This document shows, piece after piece, positions 32,378-40,693 of a stretch of DNA of 64,000 nt. This DNA comes from Pseudoduganella armeniaca. Lineage in GTDB: Bacteria > Pseudomonadota > Gammaproteobacteria > Burkholderiales > Burkholderiaceae_D. The position numbers and the translations under genes are program-made. Every line of letters begins with the position of its first letter. Within the stretch, counting starts at the first letter, position 1. The notes under the pieces were generated by a model, which had not been told where the DNA came from, searched no databases, and saw only the letters and a program-made list of their open reading frames with translations. The stretch covers positions 806,001 to 870,000 of the forward strand of contig NZ_CP028324.1 in NCBI RefSeq assembly GCF_003028855.1. The letters are read 5' to 3'.

Positions 32378-33775
32378 CTAGCGGATCTGCGCCGTTTCGC
32401 AGCGCGATTGCCGGCCCGTCAGCGTGCAGCGGTTCCTGACGGCGCCATGGCGGTCATGCACTTCGATGCGCCAGGCGCCGGGACCATCGCGTTCCATGGT
32501 CATGAAGCCGAAGCCGTCCACCCACGCGCTGAACGCGTCGATGACGGCGCCCGGCGCCGGTTGCACGGCCAGCGGATCGTCCGGTAGCGGCACCAATGCT
32601 TCCGCCGTGCCGGAAAACCCCGTGACGAACTGGGTCGGGTGGGGGCTGGAATAGCTGATCTGCTGCCACAGGTGCACGTGGCCGGACAGCAGCGCCTGCA
32701 CATTGGCCGGCAGCAGCAGCGGGTTGACGGCACCGAAGCTGTCCTGCAGGCCCTTGTCGCCCAGCTGCAGGTAACGCTGGCCGTGCTTGTCCAGGTCGGC
32801 GCCGAAGCCCAGCACAGGATGGTGGTTCGTCAGCAGGTTGTACGGCGTGCGCTGCGCCAGCGCCGCCACCTTGGCGTACGCGTCGCGATAGCGCTCGAAA
32901 CCCAGGTCGCCGGGCTTCAGGCCGCGCCACGTGGTGGCTGCCGTGTCGACCACCAGCAGCTGCGTGTCCGGGGCCAGCGGCACCGCGTACGGTTCGCTGT
33001 AGTTGCCCAGCTGGTCGTCGGCGGCCCGATTGCAGTCGCGCCCGGGGGCCAGCGGGCGCGGGTCGAGGAAGCGCCACCAGCCCTGGCCGCCCCGCACGCA
33101 GGTTTCATGGTTGCCGCGCACCACCACCCAGGGTGCGGCCCGCAGCAACGGCGCGGCGGGGAGGAAGAAATCCGCGCGCCAGGCGTCCCAGCCATAGCCC
33201 CAGGGGCTGCCGGCGCAGCCGGCGTTGCCGTCGGGGCAGGGATTCTCGCGGTAGTGATAATCGCCCACGTGGATGACCAGGTCGGGACGCCAGGCCGCGG
33301 CCGCGGCGGCCACGGTGCCGAACGGCGCCTGCTCGGGGTCGTTGCAGGCTTGATAGGCATTGTCGGCCTTCTTCAGGCGGCAACCCGTGTCGCCAATGAC
33401 GACGATGCGCCGCGCTTCCGCTTGGGGCAGTGGCAGCCGCTGGCCGGCCACGCTGGCGCTGCGCGTGCCGGCCGGCAGCGGCAACTCGCACGTCAGCACG
33501 GGAAAGGCGGACGGCTTCGAGTCGGTGGCGCTGGAGGCGGTGGGGCGTTGTGCGATGGTCGCGGCAGGCGCCCGTAGCTGCATCGGCTGGGCGCGGCCGT
33601 CGACCTCGATCGCCGGGCAGGTGGTATCGCTGCTGAGCACGCGGGCGATTGCGCCGCCCTGTTCGCCCAACACAACATAGGCCGACAGCACGGCCGGGGC
33701 AGGAACGACGCTGGCACAGCCCGCCAGCAGCGCCGCCGGCAGCAGCCGCAGCAAAACCGCATTGATCTTCGGCAC
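32378..33775 (-). CDS. Lipid-anchored calcineurin-type metallophosphoesterase
   Basis: Predicted outer-membrane or periplasmic phosphoesterase, 465 residues. A lipobox (LLPAALLAGCAS) follows a GTG start at 33775, chosen because AGGAG lies 5 bases before it. The metallophosphoesterase motifs appear in order: VIGDTGC, HVGDYHYRE, VVRGNHETC (GNHE), NHHPVLGFG, and GHVHLWQ. These supply the usual Asp, His and Asn ligands of the di-metal centre. An N-terminal domain of about 130 residues precedes the catalytic part. The physiological substrate is unknown. Confidence 0.88.
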   Translation of the reverse strand: MPKINAVLLRLLPAALLAGCASVVPAPAVLSAYVVLGEQGGAIARVLSSDTTCPAIEVDGRAQPMQLRAPAATIAQRPTASSATDSKPSAFPVLTCELPLPAGTRSASVAGQRLPLPQAEARRIVVIGDTGCRLKKADNAYQACNDPEQAPFGTVAAAAAAWRPDLVIHVGDYHYRENPCPDGNAGCAGSPWGYGWDAWRADFFLPAAPLLRAAPWVVVRGNHETCVRGGQGWWRFLDPRPLAPGRDCNRAADDQLGNYSEPYAVPLAPDTQLLVVDTAATTWRGLKPGDLGFERYRDAYAKVAALAQRTPYNLLTNHHPVLGFGADLDKHGQRYLQLGDKGLQDSFGAVNPLLLPANVQALLSGHVHLWQQISYSSPHPTQFVTGFSGTAEALVPLPDDPLAVQPAPGAVIDAFSAWVDGFGFMTMERDGPGAWRIEVHDRHGAVRNRCTLTGRQSRCETAQIR

Positions 33776-33891
33776 TGAATCTCCTGGCAATGTTGAGCCT
33801 TTATTCGAGCCCGTCTATTTGAGCCTGTCTATTCTACCTGGGCCGTTCGTCCGGACGTCGCAAGCGTTTCGCGGCGTGCGACAATGACAGC

Positions 33892-34602
33892 ATGAATGCA
33901 CTCCACCGCCCCCGCGCCATCCTGTTCGACCTGGACGATACGCTCTGGCCCATCGCCCCCGTCATAGCCGAAGCGGAGACCACGCTGCACGCTTGGTTGG
34001 CCGCGCATGCGCCCAAGGTCGCGCAGGCGTTCTCGATCGAGGAGTTGCGCGCGCGCCGGATGGCGCTGCTGGCGGCCGAGCCGGATTACCACCTGGACCT
34101 GGCCAGACTGCGCCGTGCCGCGTTGCAGGCGGCATTCGAACACGTCGGCGAAGACGTCCAACATCTCGACGGCGCCATGCAGCATTTCCTGACGGCACGC
34201 AACGCGGTAAAGCCCTACGACGACGTGCTGCCGGGCCTGCTGCACCTGGCCGACCGGGTCACCCTGGGCGCCGTCACGAACGGTAACGCGGACCTTGAAG
34301 TCATCGGTATCGCCCACCATTTCAAGGTGGCGCTGGCCGCCAGCCGTTTCGGCAAGGCCAAGCCCGACCCGGCGATTTTCCTGGCCGCGTGCGACGCACT
34401 GGGCGTGGCGCCGGCGGAAACGGTGTACGTGGGCGATGACCTGCGCCTGGATGTGGAAGGAGCGCAGAAAGCCGGCCTGCGCGCCGTGTGGATGAATCGC
34501 ACCGGCAGCACCGCCCACCTGGAGGCGGGCATCGTGCCCGATGCGATTTGCAGCAGTCTGGAGGAGTTGATTGCGTGGCTGGAACAACAGTTGGAGGATT
34601 GA
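33892..34602 (+). CDS. HAD-superfamily phosphatase
   Basis: HAD hydrolase of 236 residues. The nucleophile motif ILFDLDDTLW is at residues 9-18 (DxD), the second motif is LGAVTNGN, and the lysine and acidic motifs are FGKAKPDPAIF and VYVGDDLRLDVEGAQKAG. The cap is of the C1 (helical) type. Substrate is not determinable; this subgroup includes YjjG-like nucleotidases and other small-molecule phosphatases. It lies 57 bases upstream of hrcA on the same strand. Confidence 0.88.
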   Translation: MNALHRPRAILFDLDDTLWPIAPVIAEAETTLHAWLAAHAPKVAQAFSIEELRARRMALLAAEPDYHLDLARLRRAALQAAFEHVGEDVQHLDGAMQHFLTARNAVKPYDDVLPGLLHLADRVTLGAVTNGNADLEVIGIAHHFKVALAASRFGKAKPDPAIFLAACDALGVAPAETVYVGDDLRLDVEGAQKAGLRAVWMNRTGSTAHLEAGIVPDAICSSLEELIAWLEQQLED

Positions 34603-34659
34603 ATTCCCTGTGCCGCCCACCGGCCGTGCATAATACCGTGTACGTCTGAAGATTGAATT

Positions 34660-35676
34660 ATGCAACTCGATAACCGTGCCCAAACCCTGCTCAAAGCCCT
34701 GGTAGAGCGCTACATCGCCGACGGCCAGCCGGTCGGATCGCGCGCGCTGTCGAAGATTTCCGGCCTTGACCTGTCCCCGGCCACGATCCGCAACATCATG
34801 GCCGACCTGGAAGAGCTCGGCTACGTTGCCAGTCCGCACACCTCGGCTGGCCGCGTTCCGACGCCGCGCGGCTACCGTATCTTCGTCGATACGCTGCTGA
34901 CGGTGCAGCCGATCGACCAGAGCGCCGTCGAGGCCCGCTTGTGCCCGCAAGCGCAGCCGCCGCAGAAGCTGATCGCCAACGCCGCGCAGATGTTGTCGTC
35001 GTTGTCACAATTTGCCGGCGTCGTGCTGAGCCCGCGCCACGAGTCGGTGTTCCAGCAAATCGAGTTCCTGCGCCTGGGCGAAAAGCGCATCCTGCTGGTC
35101 ATCGTCACGCCCGGCGGCGACGTACAGAACCGCCTGCTGCTGACGGACGTGGACTATACGCCGTCGCAGTTGCAGCAGTCGGCCAATTTCATCAACCAGC
35201 ACTACAGCGGCCTGGCGTTCGACCAGGTGCGCACGCGCATGCAGGGCGAGCTGCGCCAGTTGCGCGACGACATGGGCCGGCTGATGCAGGCCGCCGTCGA
35301 AGCCGGCAGCGAGGCGATGGCCGACAGTGCGGAAGACATGGTCATCGCCGGCGAACGCAACCTCCTGTCGGTCAGTGACCTGTCCTCGAACATGTCGTCG
35401 CTGCGCCAGATGTTCGACATGTTCGAGCAGAAGACCGGGCTGATGCAGTTGCTGGACGTATCGTCGAAAGCCTCGGGCGTGCAGATCTTCATCGGCGGCG
35501 AATCGAACCTGGTGCCGATGGACGAGATGAGCGTGGTCACCGCGCCCTACGAAGCGAACGGCCGCATCGTCGGCACGCTGGGCGTGATCGGCCCCACCCG
35601 CATGGCCTACGAGCGCGTGATCCCGATCGTGGACATCACGTCCAGGCTGCTGTCGAACGCGCTGAGCCACAACTGA
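34660..35676 (+). CDS. hrcA: Heat-inducible transcription repressor HrcA
   Basis: Repressor of the class I heat-shock genes (groESL, dnaK) acting at the CIRCE inverted repeat. The 338-residue product has an N-terminal winged helix (LLKALVERYIADGQPVGSR, then LSPATIRNIMADLEELGY and SPHTSAGRVPT). A GAF-like central domain follows, with the C-terminal IGPTRMAYERVIPIVD. No CIRCE sequence is seen in this window, so its targets lie elsewhere. Two terminators follow the stop codon. Confidence 0.95.
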   Translation: MQLDNRAQTLLKALVERYIADGQPVGSRALSKISGLDLSPATIRNIMADLEELGYVASPHTSAGRVPTPRGYRIFVDTLLTVQPIDQSAVEARLCPQAQPPQKLIANAAQMLSSLSQFAGVVLSPRHESVFQQIEFLRLGEKRILLVIVTPGGDVQNRLLLTDVDYTPSQLQQSANFINQHYSGLAFDQVRTRMQGELRQLRDDMGRLMQAAVEAGSEAMADSAEDMVIAGERNLLSVSDLSSNMSSLRQMFDMFEQKTGLMQLLDVSSKASGVQIFIGGESNLVPMDEMSVVTAPYEANGRIVGTLGVIGPTRMAYERVIPIVDITSRLLSNALSHN

Positions 35677-35687
35677 GGATTCAGCGG

Positions 35688-35712
35688 ATTCCGGGACTGT
35701 CCCGGAATTTTC
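35688..35712 (+). terminator. Terminator of hrcA
   Basis: ATTCCGGGA (35688-35696) pairs perfectly with TCCCGGAAT (35700-35708) around CTG and is followed by TTTTCC. It begins 11 bases after the hrcA stop. Confidence 0.75.
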
Positions 35713-35726
35713 CTACTGGCGGAAAT

Positions 35727-35756
35727 AAAAAAACGGCCCGCAAGGGCCGTTTCATT
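35727..35756. terminator. Bidirectional terminator between hrcA and fur
   Basis: AAACGGCCC (35731-35739) pairs with GGGCCGTTT (35744-35752) around GCAA. A-runs lie on the left and T-rich sequence on the right, so it can end transcription from both hrcA (plus) and fur (minus). Confidence 0.8.
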
Positions 35757-35769
35757 TTGCGCTGCCGGC

Positions 35770-36198
35770 TTAGTGCCGGTGCGGGCAATCGGTTTTGGTG
35801 CAGTTGCCGTAGATCGCCAGCGCATGCTCGGCGATCTTGAAGCCGCGCTCGTCCGCGATGCGGTGCTGGCGCTGCTCGATCTCTTCGTCGACGAATTCCT
35901 CCACGCGCCCGCAGTCGAGGCAGACGAGGTGGTCGTGGTGGGTGCCCTGGTTCAGTTCGAAAATGGCCTTGCCGCTTTCGAAGTGGTTGCGGTGCAGCAG
36001 GCCCGCCTGCTCGAACTGCGTGAGCACGCGGTAGACCGTGGCCAGGCCGACGTCCATATTGTCGGCCAGCAGAATCTTGTAGACGTCTTCGGCCGTCAGG
36101 TGGCGCACCGCGCTGTTCTGGAAAATGTCCAGAATTTTCAGGCGAGGCAGGGTGGCCTTCAGGCCGCTGGCCTTCAGGTCGGTGGGGTTGTTACTCAT
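35770..36198 (-). CDS. fur: Ferric uptake regulator Fur
   Basis: Iron-sensing repressor of 142 residues. The winged-helix DNA-binding domain includes HLTAEDVYKIL and VGLATVYRVLTQFEQAGL. The dimerisation and metal domain contains the HHDHLVCLDCGRVEEF site with a CxxC zinc pair and a second pair in CTKTDCPHRH at the C-terminus. The ATG at 36198 (MSNNPTDLK) gives the usual length. It is divergent from bamE, as in many beta- and gammaproteobacteria, and is likely to act on the Fur-like box before the siderophore receptor. Confidence 0.96.
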   Translation of the reverse strand: MSNNPTDLKASGLKATLPRLKILDIFQNSAVRHLTAEDVYKILLADNMDVGLATVYRVLTQFEQAGLLHRNHFESGKAIFELNQGTHHDHLVCLDCGRVEEFVDEEIEQRQHRIADERGFKIAEHALAIYGNCTKTDCPHRH

Positions 36199-36277
36199 GT
36201 TTGGTAGTCGGTTTTGGCTGGAGTGCTTTATGATATAGCGTTTTGGCACTTCCGCTCAATCTGAATTGAGGTCACCT

Positions 36278-36943
36278 ATGCGCTTCACCCCGGCCGTTTT
36301 GCACCGCACGCCCCCTTCCATGTTGCACAGTTTGAAACGCCGCCTGCCGCTGTGCGCGGTCGTGGCCGGCGTCGCGCTCGCGCTGGGAGGCTGTGCCGGC
36401 CGTTCCGTGCTGGGGCCGCAGGAAGGCGGCCGCGCCGCGCGCGAACCGGAAGTGCAGGTCGATCCGAAGCAGGGCGCGCAGACGATCACGATCTCGAAGG
36501 CCCAGAAGTTCATGTGGTTCTTCTCGCCTTACCGTCCGGATATCCAGCAGGGTAACTTCGTGTCGAAGGAAATGCTGGCGCAGCTGAAGACGGGCATGAC
36601 GCGCGACCAGGTCCGCTTCGTGCTGGGCACGCCGCTGCTGAACGACATCTTCCACGCCGACCGCTGGGACTACCCGTTCCGCCTGGCGCGCGGCAACGGC
36701 GAGCTGACCACCAGCGCCGTCGTCGTCTACTTCGACAAGGAAGGCAAGGTCGAACGCTTCGAGGGCGGTGAGCTGCCGACCGAGCAGGAATACATCGCCC
36801 GCATCGCCGGCCCGATCCGCAAGTTCCAGAAGGACCAGAAGCGCGACAGCGAAAACCAGCCGGCCGCCGCGCGCGCGCCGCTGCCGGGCGGCCAGGAGTC
36901 GGGCAACCGCAACCCGGTCGAAGTCAACGTCAAGCAGAACTGA
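36278..36943 (+). CDS. bamE: Outer membrane protein assembly factor BamE
   Basis: Small lipoprotein of the Bam complex that folds barrel proteins into the outer membrane. The 221-residue product has a signal with lipobox LALGGCAG. The SmpA/OmlA domain follows, with QGNFVSKEMLAQLKTGMTRDQVRFVLGTP as its hallmark region (the full stretch spans about residues 91-120) and then FHADRWDYPFRL. The tail of about 60 residues, rich in Gln, Pro and Arg, is longer than in E. coli BamE. The ATG at 36278 has GAGG 6 bases before it; a downstream ATG at 36320 is possible. It lies seven bases before dapB. Confidence 0.94.
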   Translation: MRFTPAVLHRTPPSMLHSLKRRLPLCAVVAGVALALGGCAGRSVLGPQEGGRAAREPEVQVDPKQGAQTITISKAQKFMWFFSPYRPDIQQGNFVSKEMLAQLKTGMTRDQVRFVLGTPLLNDIFHADRWDYPFRLARGNGELTTSAVVVYFDKEGKVERFEGGELPTEQEYIARIAGPIRKFQKDQKRDSENQPAAARAPLPGGQESGNRNPVEVNVKQN

Positions 36944-36950
36944 GGAAGTC

Positions 36951-37760
36951 ATGAGTCAACTCAATATCGCCGTGGCCGGCGCCGGCGGCCGCATGGGCCG
37001 CATGCTGGTCGAAGCCGTGCAGAATGCCGACGACCTGCGCCTGTCCGGTGCGCTGGGCATCGCCGGCAGCGACGGCCTGGGCCAGGATGCCGCGGCCTTC
37101 CTGGGCAAGCCAGCCGGTGTGCTGGTGACGTCCGACCTGGCCGAGGGCCTGAAAGGGGCCGATGTGCTGATCGACTTCACCCGTCCCGAAGGCACCTTGA
37201 AGCACCTGGAGTACTGCGCGGTGCACGGCGTCAAGCTGGTGATCGGCACCACGGGCTTCGACGATGCCGGCAAGGCCGCCATCGCAGCCGCCGCCGAGAA
37301 GACGGCGATCGTGTTCGCGCCGAACATGAGCGTGGGCGTCAACGTCACCTTGAAGCTGCTGGAGCTGGCCGCGAAAAGCCTGGCCACCGGCTACGACATC
37401 GAGATCATCGAGGCGCACCACCGCCACAAGGTCGATGCGCCGTCCGGCACCGCGCTGAAGATGGGCGAAGTGATCGCCGATGCGCTGGGCCGCGACCTGA
37501 AGGAATGCGCCGTGTACGGCCGCGAAGGCGTGACGGGCGAACGCGATCCGTCCACCATTGGGTTCGCCACCGTGCGCGGTGGCGACATCATCGGCGACCA
37601 TACCGTGCTGTTCGCCGGCACCGGCGAGCGTATCGAGATCAGCCACAAGTCCAGCAGCCGCGCCGGTTACGCGCAAGGTTCGCTGCGTGCCGCCCGCTTC
37701 CTGGCCAGCCACAAGACGGGCCTGTTCGACATGTTCGACGTTCTGGCGCTGAACGGCTGA
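36951..37760 (+). CDS. dapB: 4-hydroxy-tetrahydrodipicolinate reductase DapB
   Basis: NAD(P)H-dependent step of the lysine/diaminopimelate pathway, 269 residues. The N-terminal Rossmann motif is VAGAGGRMGRML. The catalytic region EAHHRHKVDAPSGTALKMGE contains the His pair and the lysine that bind and protonate the substrate. The ATG at 36951 follows TGAGGAAGTC after the bamE stop. Confidence 0.96.
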   Translation: MSQLNIAVAGAGGRMGRMLVEAVQNADDLRLSGALGIAGSDGLGQDAAAFLGKPAGVLVTSDLAEGLKGADVLIDFTRPEGTLKHLEYCAVHGVKLVIGTTGFDDAGKAAIAAAAEKTAIVFAPNMSVGVNVTLKLLELAAKSLATGYDIEIIEAHHRHKVDAPSGTALKMGEVIADALGRDLKECAVYGREGVTGERDPSTIGFATVRGGDIIGDHTVLFAGTGERIEISHKSSSRAGYAQGSLRAARFLASHKTGLFDMFDVLALNG

Positions 37761-37768
37761 CGACAACC

Positions 37769-38422
37769 ATGGAGCACTTCAGCTTCGCGACGTACTGGGA
37801 ACGCGGCGACGCGATCAGCCATGCCGTCGCGTGGCTGCTGCTGGCGATGTCGCTGACGAGCTGGTTCTTCATCCTGTCCAAGGGGGTGATGGCCTGGCGC
37901 GTGCGGCGCAGCGCACCGGTGGTGCAGCGCTTCTGGGATGCGCCCACGTTGCAGGACGGCGTGGCCGTCGTCGCCGCCGGCGACCCGGAGGGCATCTATC
38001 TCGCCTTGGCCAGCCAGGGCACCGCGCGCATTGCGCCGGGCCAGGCCTCGCTGGGCAGCGCCGTGGGCCCAGCCGAACAGATGACGCGCCTGCTGCGCGA
38101 CGCCATCCACCGTTCCACCGTGCGCCTGGAAAGCGGCCTGACCCTGCTGGCGTCGATCGCCTCGACGGCGCCATTCGTCGGGCTGCTCGGCACCGTCTGG
38201 GGCATCTACCATGCGCTGGCGGCCGTGTCGTCCACCGGCCCCGTGCAGATCGACCGCATCGCCGGTCCCGTTGGCGAAGCGCTGATCATGACCGGTGTCG
38301 GCTTGATGGTGGCGATTCCCGCCGTGCTGGCGTATAACGGTTTCAATCGCGTGAACCGCCTGACCTTGTCCGAGCTGGACGCGTTCGCGCACGACCTGCA
38401 CGCTTATCTGACCAAAGACTGA
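37769..38422 (+). CDS. exbB: MotA/TolQ/ExbB proton channel protein (ExbB)
   Basis: Inner-membrane proton-channel subunit that energises TonB, 217 residues. Three hydrophobic segments lie at about 14-35, 128-150 and 167-190, the last two carrying the family hallmark TAPFVGLLGTVWGIYHAL and VGEALIMTGVGLMVAIPAV. It starts 8 bases after dapB and is followed 7 bases later by exbD. With the TonB receptors in the window it fits iron or carbohydrate uptake; no tonB is seen beside it. Confidence 0.9.
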   Translation: MEHFSFATYWERGDAISHAVAWLLLAMSLTSWFFILSKGVMAWRVRRSAPVVQRFWDAPTLQDGVAVVAAGDPEGIYLALASQGTARIAPGQASLGSAVGPAEQMTRLLRDAIHRSTVRLESGLTLLASIASTAPFVGLLGTVWGIYHALAAVSSTGPVQIDRIAGPVGEALIMTGVGLMVAIPAVLAYNGFNRVNRLTLSELDAFAHDLHAYLTKD

Positions 38423-38429
38423 GGCCGCG

Positions 38430-38852
38430 ATGGCATTCGGCGCATTCAACCACCACCGCCAGAAGGAAGCGATGGCCGACATCAACGTCACCCCGATGGT
38501 GGACGTGATGCTGGTGCTGCTGGTGATCTTCATCCTGTCCGCGCCGATGTTTACCAATGCCGTCAGCCTCGACCTGCCGAAGGCCAAGGCCGCGGCGGTG
38601 CAGCAGGGCGGCGCGACCGTCACGGTGGCGATCGACGCGGCCGGCACCGTCTACTGGAACGAACAGGCGCTCAAGGGTGACGAGCTGGCGCAGCGCCTGG
38701 CCGCCGCCGCCCAGCGCGACCCGCAACCCGAACTGCAACTGCGCGCCGACCGCGCCACCCGCTACGAAGCGGTGGCCCAGCTGATGGCGGCCGCGCAGGC
38801 GCAGGGCCTGACGAAGCTGGTCTTCGTCACCGATCCGAAGGAACCGAAATAA
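38430..38852 (+). CDS. exbD: ExbD/TolR-family protein
   Basis: Partner of ExbB, 140 residues. A short cytoplasmic N-terminus with MADINVTPMVDVMLVLLVIF contains the conserved membrane Asp needed for proton flow. A periplasmic domain (about 45-140) ends in LTKLVFVTDP. The stop overlaps the start of the barstar-like gene by one base (TAATG). Confidence 0.92.
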   Translation: MAFGAFNHHRQKEAMADINVTPMVDVMLVLLVIFILSAPMFTNAVSLDLPKAKAAAVQQGGATVTVAIDAAGTVYWNEQALKGDELAQRLAAAAQRDPQPELQLRADRATRYEAVAQLMAAAQAQGLTKLVFVTDPKEPK

Positions 38853-39178
38853 TGGCCAGTGTGACCCTGGACGGCGCGGCGATCCGCGATGAAGCCTCGT
38901 TCCACGCCGCCAGCCGCGCGGCGTTGGGCCTGCCCGACTACTATGGCGACACGATGGACTCGTGGGTCGATGCGCTGTCCTACCTGCGTGACGACGAAGG
39001 CATGACGAAGTTCCGCCTGAAGCCCAACGAGCTGCTGCAGATCGTCATCGACAACGCGCACGCGATGCGCACCGCCGTGCCCGACCTGCTGGCGGAAATC
39101 GAGTACTGCGTGGGCGGCATCAACGAGCGCTACGAAGACTACGGCGAAAAGCCGGCGCTCCAGCTGGTCCTGCGCTGA
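38852..39178 (+). CDS. Barstar-family protein (ribonuclease inhibitor fold)
   Basis: Protein of 108 residues matching barstar: DGAAIRDEASFHAASRAALGLP is followed by DYYGDTMDSWVDAL (residues 29-42). This corresponds to the barnase-binding helix and loop (barstar Tyr29, Asp35 and Asp39 region). No barnase-like ribonuclease gene lies next to it, so it is an orphan inhibitor or serves another role. It is translationally coupled to exbD by TAATG and followed 7 bases later by an AraC-type regulator, so it belongs to the bamE-dapB-exbBD transcript. Confidence 0.85.
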   Translation: MASVTLDGAAIRDEASFHAASRAALGLPDYYGDTMDSWVDALSYLRDDEGMTKFRLKPNELLQIVIDNAHAMRTAVPDLLAEIEYCVGGINERYEDYGEKPALQLVLR

Positions 39179-39185
39179 CCGTGAC

Positions 39186-40016
39186 ATGGACGCCACTGCC
39201 GATCCCGCCCTGCTGCCGGCATGGCTGACGGCGGGCATTGCCGCCTATCCGCACTGCCTGATCGCGGCCCCACAGCGCTACAGCCTGCGCGCGCTCGACA
39301 TCGACCAGCCGGCGCTGATCATTCCCCTGCAAGGACGCAAGGCTGTCGCGGAGCCGCAGCTCAGCACGCAGATTGGGCCGGGCCACTACCTGATGGTGCA
39401 CCGGGCCCTGCGCGCCACCGTACAGAACATCCCGGAACATGGCGATTACCGCGCCTGGTGCATTCCGTTCAGCTGGCGCTTGATCGACCTGGCGCGCGAG
39501 CTGCTGGCGGTCCATGCGCCGCCGCCGGCGCCCGGTCCGAACCACTCGAGCGGCATGGTGGACATCCTGTACCCCGAACTGCAACACGTGCTGGCGGCAT
39601 TGGCGCGCCCGGACGATCCCTGCGCCTGGGACCATGCGCTGCTGGGCGTGCTGCTGGCGCTGCACCGGGCCGGCGACGACCAGTTCCGCCTGGCGCATGA
39701 CCTGTCGGTGGCGGCCCGCGTGCGCCTGCTGGTGGCGGCCGCGCCGGCCCGGCCGTGGACCTCGGCGGACGTCGAGGCGCAGCTGCACATGAGCGGCGCC
39801 ACCCTGCGGCGCCGGCTGGCGGAAGAGCAGACGTCGCTGCGCGTGGTCGTGCGCGACGCCCGCTTGCACCATGGCCTGGCGCTGCTGCAGACCACGCAAC
39901 GGCCGTTGAAGGCCGTGGCCGCCGCCTGCGGCTACGAATCGGTGCCCAGTTTCGCGCGCCAGTTCAGCGCGCGCTTCGGTGTACCGCCCGCCGTCATCTC
40001 TCCCTCGGCGCGCTGA
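39186..40016 (+). CDS. AraC-family transcriptional regulator
   Basis: Regulator of 276 residues. The N-terminal cupin-like sensor domain (about 15-150, with PLQGRKAVAEPQLS and GHYLMVHR) precedes two C-terminal helix-turn-helix motifs. One is SADVEAQLHMSGATLRRRL; the other is KAVAAACGYESVPSFARQFS. Effector is unknown. It ends one base before a block of three tandem palindromes upstream of a YbhB-like gene, which makes that gene a candidate target. Confidence 0.9.
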   Translation: MDATADPALLPAWLTAGIAAYPHCLIAAPQRYSLRALDIDQPALIIPLQGRKAVAEPQLSTQIGPGHYLMVHRALRATVQNIPEHGDYRAWCIPFSWRLIDLARELLAVHAPPPAPGPNHSSGMVDILYPELQHVLAALARPDDPCAWDHALLGVLLALHRAGDDQFRLAHDLSVAARVRLLVAAAPARPWTSADVEAQLHMSGATLRRRLAEEQTSLRVVVRDARLHHGLALLQTTQRPLKAVAAACGYESVPSFARQFSARFGVPPAVISPSAR

Positions 40017-40017
40017 G

Positions 40018-40056
40018 TGAGCGCTCATCTTGAGCGCTCATTTTGAGCGATTCAGT
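40018..40056. repeat. Three tandem 13-base palindromic units
   Basis: Three units start at exactly 13-base intervals: TGAGCGCTCATCT (40018), TGAGCGCTCATTT (40031) and TGAGCGATTCAGT (40044). The first two contain the perfect 10-base palindrome TGAGCGCTCA; the third is degenerate. Another half site, TGAGCGCATC, lies at 40065. The block lies between the AraC-type regulator stop and the YbhB-like gene. It may be a multi-site operator. Confidence 0.75.
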
Positions 40057-40130
40057 ATGCCGATTGAGCGCATCGCGCACGCTGGCGGCGGCATCCTGAT
40101 GCCTTCATCACCACCATGGAGGACATCATC

Positions 40131-40655
40131 ATGAAACCATCGTTCTGGTATGGCGCCATCGCCGCGCTGCTGGCGCTGCCGGCCAGCGCCTTCGACCTGC
40201 ACAGCCGCGACGTGCGCGACGGCGGCACGCTGACCACGCAGCAGGTGTATCAGGGGTTCGGTTGCGAGGGCGGCAACCGCGCGCCGCAACTGACATGGGC
40301 GAAGGCCCCGGTGGGCACGAAGAGTTTTGCCGTCACCGTCTACGATCCGGACGCGCCAACGGGCAGCGGCTGGTGGCACTGGGTGGCGTACGACATTCCC
40401 GCGACCGTGACGACAATCGACGGCGGCGCCGTGCCGGCCGGCGCGCGCCAGGGCCGCAACGATTACGGGACGAAGGCATTCGGCGGCGCCTGCCCGCCGC
40501 TGGGCGACAAGCCGCACCGCTACATTTTCACGGTGCATGCGCTGAAGGTCGACAAGCTGGAGGTGCCGGAAGAAGCGTCGGCCGCGCTGATCGGCTACAT
40601 GATCAATGCCAACCGGCTGGGCAAGGCGACGTTGACGGCCAAGTATGGCAGGTGA
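40131..40655 (+). CDS. Exported YbhB/YbcL-family (PEBP) protein
   Basis: Phosphatidylethanolamine-binding-protein fold, 174 residues, with a signal peptide (MKPSFWYGAIAALLALPASA). Family motifs are APQLTWAKAPVGTKSFAVTV, the YDPDAPTGSGWWHWVAYDIP ligand-pocket segment and PPLGDKPHRYIFTVHAL. The ATG at 40131 has GGAGG 7 bases before it; an ATG at 40116 overlaps that site. The role of these bacterial proteins is unclear. It is expressed separately behind the tandem palindromes. Confidence 0.9.
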   Translation: MKPSFWYGAIAALLALPASAFDLHSRDVRDGGTLTTQQVYQGFGCEGGNRAPQLTWAKAPVGTKSFAVTVYDPDAPTGSGWWHWVAYDIPATVTTIDGGAVPAGARQGRNDYGTKAFGGACPPLGDKPHRYIFTVHALKVDKLEVPEEASAALIGYMINANRLGKATLTAKYGR

Positions 40656-40693
40656 TCGCTTGAGGTAGCGGGCCGGCACCCCGGGGGCGGCCG

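Noticed and set aside
34603..34659. A CIRCE heat-shock operator before hrcA
   Set aside because: The required GCACTC-N9-GAGTGC inverted repeat is not present in this gap.
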